Positions 36,442 through 45,271 are shown, numbered from the stretch's first letter. The stretch: 62,156 nt of DNA from Methylomicrobium sp. (GCA_018333785.1 JAGXSU010000002.1:1-62156); one strand, 5' to 3'. The notes: generated by a model from the letters alone, not told the origin. Numbers and translations are program-made.

Positions 36442-36503
36442 TGTAGGAGCGGGCCATGCCCGCGATTGAACCACCTCAGATCGCGGACATGGCCCGCTTC
36501 TAC
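36442..36503. repeat. REP-like palindromic element, complete copy
   Basis: GTAGGAGCGGGCCATGCCCGCGAT, a loop of about 15 nt, then ATCGCGGACATGGCCCGCTTCTACA: nested GC-rich palindromes. Its stem matches the element at 1-52, while the loop is inverted relative to that copy and the right flank (36504-36528) matches in the same orientation. Confidence 0.85.
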
Positions 36504-36547
36504 AATACTGCCTGTCGATTCAATGCGTTGGTAGATAGAGTAATGCA

Positions 36548-37315
36548 TTACATTAAAGGCAGAATTTGATCCAGAATTTTACCGTTGGTGACCAGTATCT
36601 GTTTCGGAAAAATACCTTCATTGCCCTTAAAATCGGTAACGGTTGCCCCGGCTTCTTTGGCAATCAAGGCGCCGGCAGCAACATCATATAAATTAAGCTC
36701 CTGTTCCCAGAAAGCATCGACCTGCCCGTCCGCCACCATACAAATATCCATGGCTGCAGAACCAAACCGTCTCTGACCGGTCGTTCGCTCGGCGATACGG
36801 CAAAAACGTTGCAAGTTGTTTTCTTGCAAATAGCTTCTCAGGCAGGCAAAGCCGGTCGCCACCATCGCATCACCGAGAACTGTTTCGGATGATACAGTGG
36901 TGGGTTCGCCGTTTTTAAATGCACCTTTACCCAGCTCCGCGCAGTAATAGTCATTGACGGTGGGTACATAAACCGCACCAAATACGATCTGATTATCGAT
37001 TTCCAACGCCACACTGATAGACCAGAAATATTGCCCTTTGGCAAAAGAATGTGTACCGTCAATGGGATCGACAATCCAGCGACTGCTCTGATCCGCAGTT
37101 TGTCCGCTTTCTTCTCCCCAAAAACCGTATTGAGGGTATTCTTTTGTCAGGACCTCTTGAAGATACGCTTCAACGGCCACATCGGCAGCGGTAACAAAGT
37201 CGCGAGGTTTCTTTTTATTGATGCTCAGGTTTTTAAGATCTTTAAAATGGCTTAATGCGATCGCACCAGCTTCACGCACAATTGTTTCAAGCCGAGCAGA
37301 TGAAATTGACATCAA
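36548..37315 (-). CDS. inositol monophosphatase-family phosphatase
   Basis: Mg-dependent sugar/nucleotide phosphatase fold (IMPase, HisN or CysQ type). The metal-binding motifs are present: GFWGEESG (about residue 65), WIVDPIDGTHSF (about 84) and ELNLYDVAAGALIAKEAGA (about 208). FVTAADVAVEAYL near the N-terminus is also characteristic. At 255 aa it matches HisN-type histidinol-phosphatases and inositol monophosphatases; the exact substrate cannot be read. Two adjacent Met codons at the start are equivalent. Divergent from the CREST-family gene. Confidence 0.88.
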   Translation of the reverse strand: MMSISSARLETIVREAGAIALSHFKDLKNLSINKKKPRDFVTAADVAVEAYLQEVLTKEYPQYGFWGEESGQTADQSSRWIVDPIDGTHSFAKGQYFWSISVALEIDNQIVFGAVYVPTVNDYYCAELGKGAFKNGEPTTVSSETVLGDAMVATGFACLRSYLQENNLQRFCRIAERTTGQRRFGSAAMDICMVADGQVDAFWEQELNLYDVAAGALIAKEAGATVTDFKGNEGIFPKQILVTNGKILDQILPLM

Positions 37316-37440
37316 ATGTAACCTTATGTTGAGTCGGAAAATAAGGGTGTCGATTCTATCATGACGAATCGTCGGCGTCGTTTATCAAAAATGTTAAATG
37401 TATCCAGCTTTGTTATAAGTCTAATTTTTAAGGGGGTAAA

Positions 37441-38211
37441 ATGAAACATCCATTCTTACTTCAATACCGCCCATGGATCCTGGCCTGCATCAGCCTGACT
37501 TGCATCATGGGCGTGTTGTTTTTACCGGCAATACCTCAATTTCCGGGATATCACGGATTAGCCGATGATCGCACCCTCTGGGGTATACCGAATATGTTGA
37601 ACATCATCACCAACCTACCCTTCACACTCGTTGGTATTGCCGGCATCCGCTTGCTTGCAAAAGCGTCTGCACTGAACGTAATCATCGAACTGAAGCCCTG
37701 CTATTACTGGTTTTTCGCCGGTATCGCAGGCGTTGGCCTGGGTTCTATTTATTATCATAACGATCCTTCCAATGACACGTTAGTGTGGGACAGACTGCCG
37801 ATGTCCCTGGCTTTCATGTCCTTTTTTTGCATTATTCTCGGCGAATATGTGTCAATAAAAATGGCTAAATCACTCAGTTATCCTTTGTTGCTCATCGGAG
37901 CAGGATCTGTCCTTTATTGGTGGTTGGGCGAAAAACAGGGGCAAGGTGATCTGCGCATCTATGGATTGGTTCAGTATCTTCCGCTGGTGCTGATGCCGAT
38001 CATTTTGCTGATTTACCCAGCCAAGTTCTCACACGCAAACCGGTATTGGATTTTTTATGGCTTGTATGGGTTAGCCAAGATTTTTGAAATAGGGGACCTG
38101 ACGATTTATCAACTATCGGGATTTATCAGCGGACACAGTTTAAAACACTTGGCGGCTGCGGCAGGTTGTGCCGTTTTTTTAAGACAACTGATGATCAGAA
38201 AAGCCCGTTAA
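37441..38211 (+). CDS. CREST/alkaline-ceramidase-like membrane protein
   Basis: A seven-helix membrane protein with the signatures of the ceramidase/CREST superfamily: LADDRTLWGIPNMLNIITNL, FAGIAGVGLGSIYYHNDPSN followed by DTLVWDRLPMS, and SGHSLKHLAAAAG near the end. The Asp, His and H-x3-H residues likely bind zinc in a metal-dependent amidohydrolase site. Alkaline ceramidases hydrolyse sphingolipid amides; bacterial members may act on other lipids. Length 256 aa is usual. It is preceded by GGGGGTAAAATG, a plausible ribosome binding site, and stands alone on its strand. Confidence 0.8.
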   Translation: MKHPFLLQYRPWILACISLTCIMGVLFLPAIPQFPGYHGLADDRTLWGIPNMLNIITNLPFTLVGIAGIRLLAKASALNVIIELKPCYYWFFAGIAGVGLGSIYYHNDPSNDTLVWDRLPMSLAFMSFFCIILGEYVSIKMAKSLSYPLLLIGAGSVLYWWLGEKQGQGDLRIYGLVQYLPLVLMPIILLIYPAKFSHANRYWIFYGLYGLAKIFEIGDLTIYQLSGFISGHSLKHLAAAAGCAVFLRQLMIRKAR

Positions 38212-38348
38212 AACTGAACTGTTTTTTGACTGGTCAACACGTTAAGATTGATTTAAGCTCTACCGCAAATTAACCTCAGGCAAAGAGTTAGACTTTAGCC
38301 GTATAGGGTTAATCATTCAGTTAATCAAAGTGTCAAGAGGAAATCAGT

Positions 38349-39491
38349 GTGAGAATAAAAGTCGTCCTATTAATGCTACTCCTGACAGGATGCGCCTCAC
38401 AGACCCAACAGGTTGAGCCGCCTAAAACAGCGAAGCCGCAGGTCAAGCAACCCGTTTTGATTCAAAAACCGGTAACTCAGATTCCATCTCTACCTATGCC
38501 GACTGGCCGTTACTATGCACAGCAAGTGACCGGAGACTATGCCCGTTATACGGAATTGGCAAAATTCATCGATTCCATTCATCAAAAGTACGGGATAAGC
38601 CCTGAATACCTCAAAGGACTGTTTTCACAAGCAAAACGAAAGAACTGGACGCTGGATTATTTGAGAAAATCCGATGCAGACGCGGGTTTGACGCCAGGAG
38701 GCACGGTGAGTCCTCTGCCGGTTAAGCCGTCCAAAGGCAGTTGGACCCGTTACCGGTCCAAATTTTTGGGCGAACGGCATGTCAACGGCGGCGTTGCTTT
38801 TGCCAGAAAATATCAAAACACCCTGCAAAAAGCGACGCAGACCTACGGCGTCCCGTCCGAATACATCATCGGCATCCTGGGCGTGGAAACCTCTTACGGG
38901 GGCTTTGTCGGCAACCACCGTATTCTTGATGCACTCACAACGCTGGCCTTCGATTATCCGCGCAGAGCAGACTATTTCCGAGGAGAACTGGAAAACTTTC
39001 TGGTCATGACGGCCCGCGAACGGATGGACCCAGCAAAACCCGTGGGTTCATTTGCCGGTGCCATGGGACTGGGCCAATTCATGCCCAGCAGCTTTTTGAA
39101 CTGGGCCGTTGATTTTAATGGTGACGGTAAAAAAGATTTGTGGAATCCAGAGGACGCCATAGGCAGTGTTGCCAATTATTTTGCGCAACATGGATGGCAA
39201 CCGGGTAAGCCCGTCGTTACGCGGGCCAAGCTTAAAACCAACCAACCTTTGAATATCGAGTTTGGCTTGAAAACCCGTTACCTGTTGCCTGAATTGAACA
39301 AGGCCGGCGTTTATCCGGCTGAGCCATGTGCTTGTAATGATCCGCTGAATTTATTGCTGCTCAGACATGAATCGCATGATGAATATCGCTTAGGTCACCC
39401 CAATTTTTATGTCATCACCCGTTATAACCAAAGCACTCATTATGCAATGGCTATCCATGAACTGGCTCAAACGATCAAACGGGCTATTTAA
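38349..39491 (+). CDS. mltB: membrane-bound lytic murein transglycosylase B
   Basis: Lipoprotein (lipobox LLTGC, Cys about residue 16) that cleaves glycan strands of peptidoglycan. The catalytic region has ILGVETSYGGFVGNHRILDAL (catalytic Glu near 180), then FAGAMGLGQFMPSSFLNW and DLWNPEDAIGSVANYF, the marks of SLT family 3 (MltB). The N-terminal about 90 residues are a Pro-rich linker. At 380 aa it is in the normal range. The start codon appears to be GTG at 38349, with AAGAGG a few bases upstream. Confidence 0.93.
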   Translation: MRIKVVLLMLLLTGCASQTQQVEPPKTAKPQVKQPVLIQKPVTQIPSLPMPTGRYYAQQVTGDYARYTELAKFIDSIHQKYGISPEYLKGLFSQAKRKNWTLDYLRKSDADAGLTPGGTVSPLPVKPSKGSWTRYRSKFLGERHVNGGVAFARKYQNTLQKATQTYGVPSEYIIGILGVETSYGGFVGNHRILDALTTLAFDYPRRADYFRGELENFLVMTARERMDPAKPVGSFAGAMGLGQFMPSSFLNWAVDFNGDGKKDLWNPEDAIGSVANYFAQHGWQPGKPVVTRAKLKTNQPLNIEFGLKTRYLLPELNKAGVYPAEPCACNDPLNLLLLRHESHDEYRLGHPNFYVITRYNQSTHYAMAIHELAQTIKRAI

Positions 39492-39540
39492 GAACCGCTG
39501 GTGTTAAACAGAATGCTCTAATCCGCTTCCGAAAAAGATT

Positions 39541-40095
39541 CTAAAAATTTTCGGGAGTGGCGCGGGAATGCACCCTCTCTTTCCGGCAATTTAAAAACTC
39601 ATCGTAAGCAATCTGGAACTTTACCGGCGAAACAGCGACGCGTATTTCCCGCATGTCCAGATCAGAAATCGCACTCAAATAAATGAAAGTCGGCGAGTGG
39701 CCTTGTAATAGAGCATCCACCATAGTTTCTGCCGCATCGCCATAGGCGCTGAGCCGACTAAAATCCTTGATTTTTTCGGGGGGATCCAGGTAAACCGGAT
39801 GTTTATCAAAAGACGCATCATGATGCATCCATTGCGCAGGAGCAATGGCCAAATCGGCCTTGATAATCGTCGGCCTGACGCGATATTCCTGAATTGAAAA
39901 CCTGAGTGCTGAACCCGATTGATGGGCAAACTCGGCTTTTCCATAATGCGGAATCTCTTGTGTCAGCAGGCAAGCAGACTTGGTTTTGCTATGAACCCAG
40001 TTTGCTTCCAGCATGGGCACGTCATAATAGTCCGCGTTGCTATTCAAGCTGGTTAGAATGAGACAGATACTGATCAAAAAGATATTACGCTTCAT
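39541..40095 (-). CDS. MotY N-terminal-domain-like periplasmic protein
   Basis: A 184-aa secreted protein (signal peptide about 1-21). The mature part resembles the N-terminal domain of the sodium-flagellar T-ring protein MotY: NWVHSKTKSACLLTQEIPHY, GKAEFAHQSGSALRFSIQEY, and near the end KFQIAYDEFLNCRKERV. Unlike true MotY it lacks the C-terminal OmpA-like peptidoglycan-binding domain, ending shortly after the N-domain. No flagellar genes are in the window. It may be a stator-associated accessory or a domain reused for another envelope role. Confidence 0.65.
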   Translation of the reverse strand: MKRNIFLISICLILTSLNSNADYYDVPMLEANWVHSKTKSACLLTQEIPHYGKAEFAHQSGSALRFSIQEYRVRPTIIKADLAIAPAQWMHHDASFDKHPVYLDPPEKIKDFSRLSAYGDAAETMVDALLQGHSPTFIYLSAISDLDMREIRVAVSPVKFQIAYDEFLNCRKERVHSRATPENF

Positions 40096-40226
40096 GGTGC
40101 GCCATCGTTTGTGCCAAACCGATTGTAAAAAAGATTAATAAAGCATTAATCCGGAGTAAGAACTGACTGCCTTGATTCAACAGCAAGCCGGTTCCACTCT
40201 CTTTATCGGCAACAAGCGCGCGTAAT

Positions 40227-41009
40227 TTAGTTCTTCAACAAAAAAGAATTGACGACGTCGATAAATTCGCCCGGTTTTTCCACATGCAACCAATGTCCGG
40301 CATTCTCAATCGCTTTAATTCCGGCATTTGGAAACACGCCATAGACCGCATTGGGATCGGTATAATTTGAATTACCCCCCACGACAAACAACACGTCTTC
40401 GTGTTGATAATTCATGCCATTGGTGTCGGGAAAATCGATGATGTGAGGCGCTGACCGGTAAAAGAAATCCAAATTGATGCGCCAGCTGAACGTGCCTTGT
40501 TCCAAAACGAGATTTTGAAGCAGAAACTGCCGGAAGCTTGCCTCAGGTATAGCCGCTTCCAACCAGCTATCAGCGTCTTTCCGATTGTTGAGCTCAGCTA
40601 AAGGAAGATTTTTTAACGTATTGATTAAATCGTTAAAACTGTGCTGATACGCTACCGGGGCAATATCAACAATGATCATTTTGTTAATCCGCTCAGGCTG
40701 GTTCAAAGCAAACCACATAGCCACCTTGCCGCCCATGCTGTGACCCAATAATGCAGACTTATCCAAACCCTGATCAGCCATAAAACCGGCCAAATCCCAC
40801 GCCATTGAAGGATAGTCCATCACCGGATCATGCGGCGACCGGCCATGGTTGCGCTGATCGACCACATAAACATGATGTTGCTGTGCCAGTTGCTGAGCTA
40901 TTTGCCGCCAGTTTCTGGAGGACGCAAAAAAACCATGCAAGATGATCAAAGGCGGATTCGCCGGATCACCAAAGCTTTCAAAAACTAATGGAACGGTAGT
41001 TGGGTTCAT
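40227..41009 (-). CDS. alpha/beta-fold esterase (YbfF-like)
   Basis: Cytoplasmic serine hydrolase. ILHGFFASSRNWRQIAQQL (oxyanion loop, about residue 24), DQRNHGRSPHD, LLGHSMGGKVAMWFAL (nucleophile Ser about 94) and a C-terminal AIENAGHWLHVEKP (catalytic His about 243) define the YbfF group of short-chain acyl thioesterases/esterases. It overlaps the preceding DUF445 gene by 4 bp (ATGA), so the two are cotranscribed; what links them functionally is unclear. Confidence 0.88.
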   Translation of the reverse strand: MNPTTVPLVFESFGDPANPPLIILHGFFASSRNWRQIAQQLAQQHHVYVVDQRNHGRSPHDPVMDYPSMAWDLAGFMADQGLDKSALLGHSMGGKVAMWFALNQPERINKMIIVDIAPVAYQHSFNDLINTLKNLPLAELNNRKDADSWLEAAIPEASFRQFLLQNLVLEQGTFSWRINLDFFYRSAPHIIDFPDTNGMNYQHEDVLFVVGGNSNYTDPNAVYGVFPNAGIKAIENAGHWLHVEKPGEFIDVVNSFLLKN

Positions 41010-41728
41010 GCGTAATTAAAAAAAGCGCCCAGTATGCCGCCAAACACGCCACCCCAGACAACCAGCCAGCCTAGATGCTGACGAATGATTTTCTGCACCA
41101 TCTCTTTGACCAATTGGGGCGTCAATTCCTTTAGCCGATTGTCAATCACTGTTTCAATCCGACCAATGATATCGGTACCGATTTTATGGGCATCCAAACC
41201 TTGCTGAAGCGCATCTTTAAAACGGTCGGATTCAACCATTTCGCTGAGTACATTTTTCATTTTTTCGGTGAACGGTTCTTTTAGCGGCAACAACGCTTCT
41301 TGCCCACCCATCATCATCAGCATACTGCCGAACGACGAATTCATGATTGACGACACCAGGCCTTCGTAGACTTTGTCATAGTCAACCGCGTTTAAAATCG
41401 GATCAAGATTAAGAATCTTGCTGCCCTCTCTTTCTTCTTTCTGAATAAATTGCTCGATATTCTCAACCGTAAAGAATTGTTCCATCATCAATTGCTTAAT
41501 GGAAAACTTGAATTCTTCAAAACGACTGGGAATCACGCCAGAGCCATAGAGTAAGGGCACTTTTTCAAATAACATATACACTGCCAGCCAGTTGGTCACG
41601 GCCCCTGACAAAGCAAAAAAACCGATGGATTTCATCAGCGCAGACTGAACCGGACAAAGATAACCGGTGATAATGATTCCTACTGCCACAAAATTAGTGA
41701 CAAAACTTTTGTTGATCCATTTCTTCAT
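41006..41728 (-). CDS. DUF445 membrane protein
   Basis: A 240-aa protein with an N-terminal membrane pair (about 10-55, ending GAVTNWLAVYMLFEKVPLLY), a long amphipathic helical region (about 75-205) and a C-terminal membrane segment. This is the DUF445 layout, seen in small Gram-negative inner-membrane proteins. Function unknown. It leads an operon with the YbfF-like esterase (4-bp overlap). Confidence 0.82.
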   Translation of the reverse strand: MKKWINKSFVTNFVAVGIIITGYLCPVQSALMKSIGFFALSGAVTNWLAVYMLFEKVPLLYGSGVIPSRFEEFKFSIKQLMMEQFFTVENIEQFIQKEEREGSKILNLDPILNAVDYDKVYEGLVSSIMNSSFGSMLMMMGGQEALLPLKEPFTEKMKNVLSEMVESDRFKDALQQGLDAHKIGTDIIGRIETVIDNRLKELTPQLVKEMVQKIIRQHLGWLVVWGGVFGGILGAFFNYA

Positions 41729-41889
41729 AGGTTTGAAAATTTACCAGTTAAATCGGAAGGTGCGGATTATAACTTGAATCCAAGAAGATCAAATAATCAG
41801 CGCCACACTTTAAAATTTGAGAATAGAGAAAAGTTGGCGTTATTGCATAGAACCAATACAGGTATCCTGTTACCTGATTAGCAAGCTGT

Positions 41890-42080
41890 TTGAGCTAAAT
41901 CCATAAGCCCGTCATGCCCTTCTGGAAACGGGCATCCAGTGCCATGGAGGGTAAGCTTCAAGATGTTCATGTGACTTGGTTCCGACAATCCGTCGGCATT
42001 CCCTGACCTGGGCAGACTCTACCGGAATGACATGCTCGAATACAGATAAAGAGTTAGAGCCAAAACAGCTTTATAATCAG
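41890..42080 (+). repeat. interspersed repeat family B, copy 1
   Basis: Begins GCTAAATCCATAAGCCCGTC, has GGAAACGGGCATCCAGTGCC, CCATGGAGGGTAAGCTTC and ends GAGTTAGAGCCAAAACAGCT followed by TTATAA. The same order of blocks recurs at 58025-58170. It occupies the gap between DUF445 and the FAH-family gene. Confidence 0.75.
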
Positions 42081-42086
42081 GCTCTG

Positions 42087-42698
42087 TTATTGAACTATCC
42101 ACTGCTGTTCCAGCAAAAGCGTATCTTTACTGAAAAGTTTTCCCAAAAAACGGTCGCCCCGGATTAGCGGACCGACACCTTTAGGCGTGCCGGTCATCAA
42201 CAAATCCCCATCAGCCAATGTCATAAAACGGTTGATGTCTTCCAACAAATAGTCCGGCTTGAAAAGCATAGCCTCATAGCCACCTGATTGAACCAAAGCA
42301 TCATTGAGCCATAATTCCATGCGAACGCTGGACAGTGGTACGGTTAAGTCAACAAACCTGGAAAATACCGCTGATCGATCAAACGCTTTTGCTCTTTCCC
42401 AAGGTAAACCCCGGGATTTTAGCTCGGTTTGCAAGTCCCGTTTGGTCAGGTCAAAACCAAAGGCTAACGCAACAATTGCAGCCTGTTCCACCAGACAGAC
42501 GATTTCACCTTCGTAATGAACCGGCGAATCATCATTGGCATATAACGCGTCAGCAATTGCGGAATTGGGTTTGACAAACAAAACCGGTTCGTCCGGCATT
42601 GCGTTGTTCAGTTCAGCAATATGTTCGGCATAATTTCGCCCAACGCAGACAATTTTTGAGGGGTAAATACGACGAGATTCAAACGTTACAAAATTCAT
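42087..42698 (-). CDS. fumarylacetoacetate-hydrolase-family protein
   Basis: A 203-aa FAH-fold hydrolase/isomerase, YcgM-like. KIVCVGRNYAEHIAELNN, EPVLFVKPNSAI, HYEGEIVCLVEQ (metal-binding Glu), LTKRDLQTELKSRGLPWERA and LLMTGTPKGVGPL are the conserved blocks. Members act on beta-diketone, oxaloacetate or acylpyruvate-type compounds; the specific substrate is unknown. It is slightly shorter than typical 215-220 aa proteins but retains all conserved blocks. Monocistronic, next to repeat family B. Confidence 0.88.
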   Translation of the reverse strand: MNFVTFESRRIYPSKIVCVGRNYAEHIAELNNAMPDEPVLFVKPNSAIADALYANDDSPVHYEGEIVCLVEQAAIVALAFGFDLTKRDLQTELKSRGLPWERAKAFDRSAVFSRFVDLTVPLSSVRMELWLNDALVQSGGYEAMLFKPDYLLEDINRFMTLADGDLLMTGTPKGVGPLIRGDRFLGKLFSKDTLLLEQQWIVQ

Positions 42699-42759
42699 GG
42701 CAGGCTATTCGCTAACAGGGGTAAAAACGTTGATCCCGCATGCAAGATACTCTTCGGTT

Positions 42760-43122
42760 TTACTTGGGCTCTTTTACGGGCTTATCGGCATGTAAAGCGT
42801 ACCAGCCAATTGCAATCCGGTACAAATAAAGTAAAACGGTAGGTAAAAGAATAAAAAAGCCGATGCCCACCTGAAAAGTCAGCGCGGACAGCGTCAAACC
42901 CGCCAACGTCATCCAGGCTGTTGTAATTTGCCAATCGAAATGTGACTCCAGCCAGGTGCCTCTGACTTGTTCACGCTTCATGAAATTGATTATGACACCG
43001 ACAATCAAAGGTATGCCGGCAAACCCGAAGGTCAAGACCTGACACAGGTAAACAATGGCCGTCAGTTTTTTCAGGGATTTGATTTGTTCATCATTTTGTG
43101 GGGCGTTTATGATGTCGTTCAT
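42760..43122 (-). CDS. small membrane protein (DUF4870-like)
   Basis: Start set at 43122 (MNDIINAPQND), where AAGGAG lies 8 nt upstream; an in-frame upstream extension to 43188 lacks such a site. The 120-aa product has three hydrophobic segments (about 20-45, 65-85, 88-105) with the segment GTWLESHFDWQITTAWMT between. This resembles DUF4870-type proteins (H-x(3)-Q pattern around the second helix). Function unknown. Confidence 0.7.
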   Translation of the reverse strand: MNDIINAPQNDEQIKSLKKLTAIVYLCQVLTFGFAGIPLIVGVIINFMKREQVRGTWLESHFDWQITTAWMTLAGLTLSALTFQVGIGFFILLPTVLLYLYRIAIGWYALHADKPVKEPK

Positions 43123-43340
43123 TTTTTTATCTCCTTTGAATGGGTTAAACCACTTAATCAGGATTAATCTTGAACACTTCAGTCTCATAAATTCTGCACT
43201 TAATGGAATTTAGCCCATCAATTGCAGAACTTAATCTTTGTTTGCCTTAAAAATACAAAAAATTATTTATCGTTACTGCAATGGGACAACTGAATCACCG
43301 GCTTGTTCACAGCAATGCTTACGATGAGCTTTGCTGATGT

Positions 43341-43817
43341 TTATTTGATTCGCCAATGCACCATGGAGGCATAAGCTGAACTGCCATGAATATCGGGTAT
43401 GATCGTCAATTCAAGCAACTTGACTCCGGTCAGTTGAACGGTGTAGTTCTCAATTTCGCAAGAGGCGTTGGTTGGATTGAAATTCCATTGCTGCCTGACG
43501 ATCTCACCACGCACTTCACCTGTCTCGTCTGCCCATTTAAGAACAAACTGTTGTGTTCTTACCACCGATGATTCAACAAAGCGTAGCTGAATCCCATTCA
43601 GTGATTGGGGTTGATCAAACACCAGCCTAATGGTTTGCTTGCCCGGTTTTGCCGATCTCCATCCGCCATTGCCAGACTCCAGTAATGCGGATTCGATAGG
43701 ATGCTCAGGATCCTCCGAGGTCACTTCAACGGTAACGCCGCTTTCTAAATTCAGCCAGTTCTCAGGCTGAAAACAACCCTCAATATCTGATTGGTCTTCA
43801 ATTATAATTTTTTTCAC
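43341..43817 (-). CDS. hypothetical protein, possible beta-sandwich (F5/8-like)
   Basis: A 158-aa soluble protein without a signal peptide. The pattern of alternating hydrophobic strands, an N-terminal WLNLESGVTVEVTSEDPEHP, SGNGGWRSAKPGKQTIRLVF and C-terminal VKLLELTIIPDIHGS suggests a galactose-binding/discoidin-type beta-sandwich of carbohydrate- or ligand-binding proteins. I cannot assign a family or function with confidence. It stands alone, with an AT-rich promoter region upstream. Confidence 0.6.
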   Translation of the reverse strand: MKKIIIEDQSDIEGCFQPENWLNLESGVTVEVTSEDPEHPIESALLESGNGGWRSAKPGKQTIRLVFDQPQSLNGIQLRFVESSVVRTQQFVLKWADETGEVRGEIVRQQWNFNPTNASCEIENYTVQLTGVKLLELTIIPDIHGSSAYASMVHWRIK

Positions 43818-43969
43818 AATGGGAACTCCTTAAGTTAACGCTGAATAAATCCATACTCGAATTTACAACGTAGAGTAGAAAAAGATTCATCGAATTAACC
43901 TAAAAAAGCAGCTCGTACCTTGGCAACACACTCAATCGATAGGCTGCACAACAACTGATTTTTTAAGGT

Positions 43970-44512
43970 TTAAGCGACTTCAAGACTGCTCATATCGATC
44001 ACAAAACGATTTTTAATATCGCTTTTCAGCATGCGCTCATAGGCCTCATTAATTATTGGGATTGGAATGATTTCCCTATCAAAGACTATCTTATGTTCTG
44101 CGCAAAAATCCAGCATTTCTTATGTTTCTTTTATGCAGCCCATTAAAAAAAGACGTACATTATCGAAACTTGAAAATAAGTTATCCCAGAGATCGCGAGG
44201 GATGGCGTTGATAAGGAAATCCGAAAAACAAAGTGTCCCGTCACGTTTTTATAAAGCGCTAAACTCTTCCCAATTAAGGTATGCCGTGCTGCTCCCGGAT
44301 TAAAACCTGAACTGGAAACATATCATTTTGGAATGTTCAATATCATCGGTTTTATCGGACGAGACGTGATGACAAACAACATAAGCGCATAAACCGCCAA
44401 CGAGTTTATCACCTCTTGCTTATAACCAGCCCCAACCAACGATGCTTACTTTAACATCTTTTATAACTTACCCGTGTTTTAACGGAGAGTAAGCTGCAAT
44501 CCCCGACCCAGT
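43970..44512 (-). pseudogene. zinc-dependent alcohol dehydrogenase remnant
   Basis: Minus-strand translation gives recognisable pieces of a YahK/cinnamyl-type alcohol dehydrogenase: GIAAYSPLKHG followed by a stop and VIKDVKVSIVGWGWL then another stop, INAIPRDLWDNLFSSFDNVR, LFLMGCIKET, a stop (where the family has Gln), [20 protein letters not shown] and [20 protein letters not shown] with the ending IDMSSLEVA. Frames change between pieces, and the N-terminal catalytic half is absent. It is a decayed gene, not a sequencing artefact of one position, because several disruptions are needed. Confidence 0.8.
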
Positions 44513-44789
44513 CGAGGTTCAACTTTTGCTGGATCGGTTTGTTAAAAACGTTAACCACTTTGAAATAAGCGCCAACTGAATATCAGTTAGTCAGGGATTT
44601 CGCCTTTCAAACATAAACAGAGCAAGGGAGAATTCTCAATGATGCGAAGCAAATTGAAGTGAATTCAAGTAATCCTGTTTTAGCAAGACTTTTAAGGCTT
44701 TAATCTCCATCTAACTTATGCTAATCTACCGGCCAATTCAGTGCATCGGGTTATTTCCATTATTTACCGGGCATTAAAATCATTTAATT

Positions 44790-44865
44790 GGGGTGTTAGC
44801 TCAGTTGGTAGAGCAGTGGACTCTTAATCCATGGGTCCAGGGTTCGAATCCCTGACGCCCCACCA
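44790..44865 (+). tRNA. tRNA-Lys(CUU)
   Basis: Complete cloverleaf. Acceptor GGGGTGT pairs with ACGCCCC, the anticodon stem GTGGA pairs with TCCAT, the loop CTCTTAA gives anticodon CTT, and the T loop is GGTTCGAATCC. CCA is encoded. A terminator follows 8 bp downstream. Confidence 0.96.
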
Positions 44866-44873
44866 ATATTATC

Positions 44874-44906
44874 AAGGCCTTACGAGAATTCGAAGGCCTT
44901 TTTTAT
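44874..44906 (+). terminator. Rho-independent terminator of tRNA-Lys
   Basis: AAGGCCTT, A, CGA, loop GAAT, TCG, A, AAGGCCTT followed by a run of T: an 8-bp stem extended by 3 bp, ending in TTTTTT. Confidence 0.88.
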
Positions 44907-44976
44907 TGTCAAAAATAAAAATATTGCATTTTGTTCCACGCCTAAAAAACAACCACAACACTTGTCGAAAAAAGGC

Positions 44977-45002
44977 AAAAAAAAGCCGGTTTTCCCGGCT
45001 CT
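44977..45002 (-). terminator. Rho-independent terminator, minus strand
   Basis: On the minus strand AGCCGG-GAAAA-CCGGCT is followed by TTTTTTTT. It terminates transcripts coming from the decayed nrdJb fragment, and may be the former nrdJb terminator. Confidence 0.8.
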
Positions 45003-45135
45003 GTCATCTCGATAAAAACTCTTCAGCCTCAAATGGTATTGTAGTAAAACGCTACCGAAGCAAACACGGTTTTGGGAACACCGGATACGCGATAAATTGC
45101 AAAACTTGACCCCAATCTTTTGACTCCAATCTTTC

Positions 45136-45245
45136 TTTGCCACGTCGTGGTGGGCTTCGAATTCGTGGCGTTTTTCGGCGATCAGAGACGGCATGAATAC
45201 GCCGCCTTTTTCGAAGTAGCCGTCGCGCATTCTGAATACCGCAAT
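45136..45245 (-). pseudogene. nrdJb: nrdJb fragment 1 (decayed duplicate)
   Basis: Minus-strand reading RDGYFEKGGVFMPSL followed by IAEKRHEFEAHHD is homologous to the intact NrdJb at 47230-47910 (GGYFKKGGVFMPSLVAE and DKRREFEAMHGE). In this copy 30 codons are missing in frame, between two TCGGC direct repeats that flank the corresponding segment in the intact gene (47384 and 47474). It lies just upstream of the terminator at 44977-45002. It is non-functional. Confidence 0.8.
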
Positions 45246-45271
45246 CTACACGCTATTCGATAACGATAGCA

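Noticed and set aside
44067-44303. 78-codon plus-strand frame
   Set aside because: Lies on the opposite strand of the alcohol dehydrogenase remnant; explained by the pseudogene.
44831-45109. Plus-strand frame of 92 codons starting inside tRNA-Lys
   Set aside because: Begins within the tRNA and crosses a terminator; not a gene.
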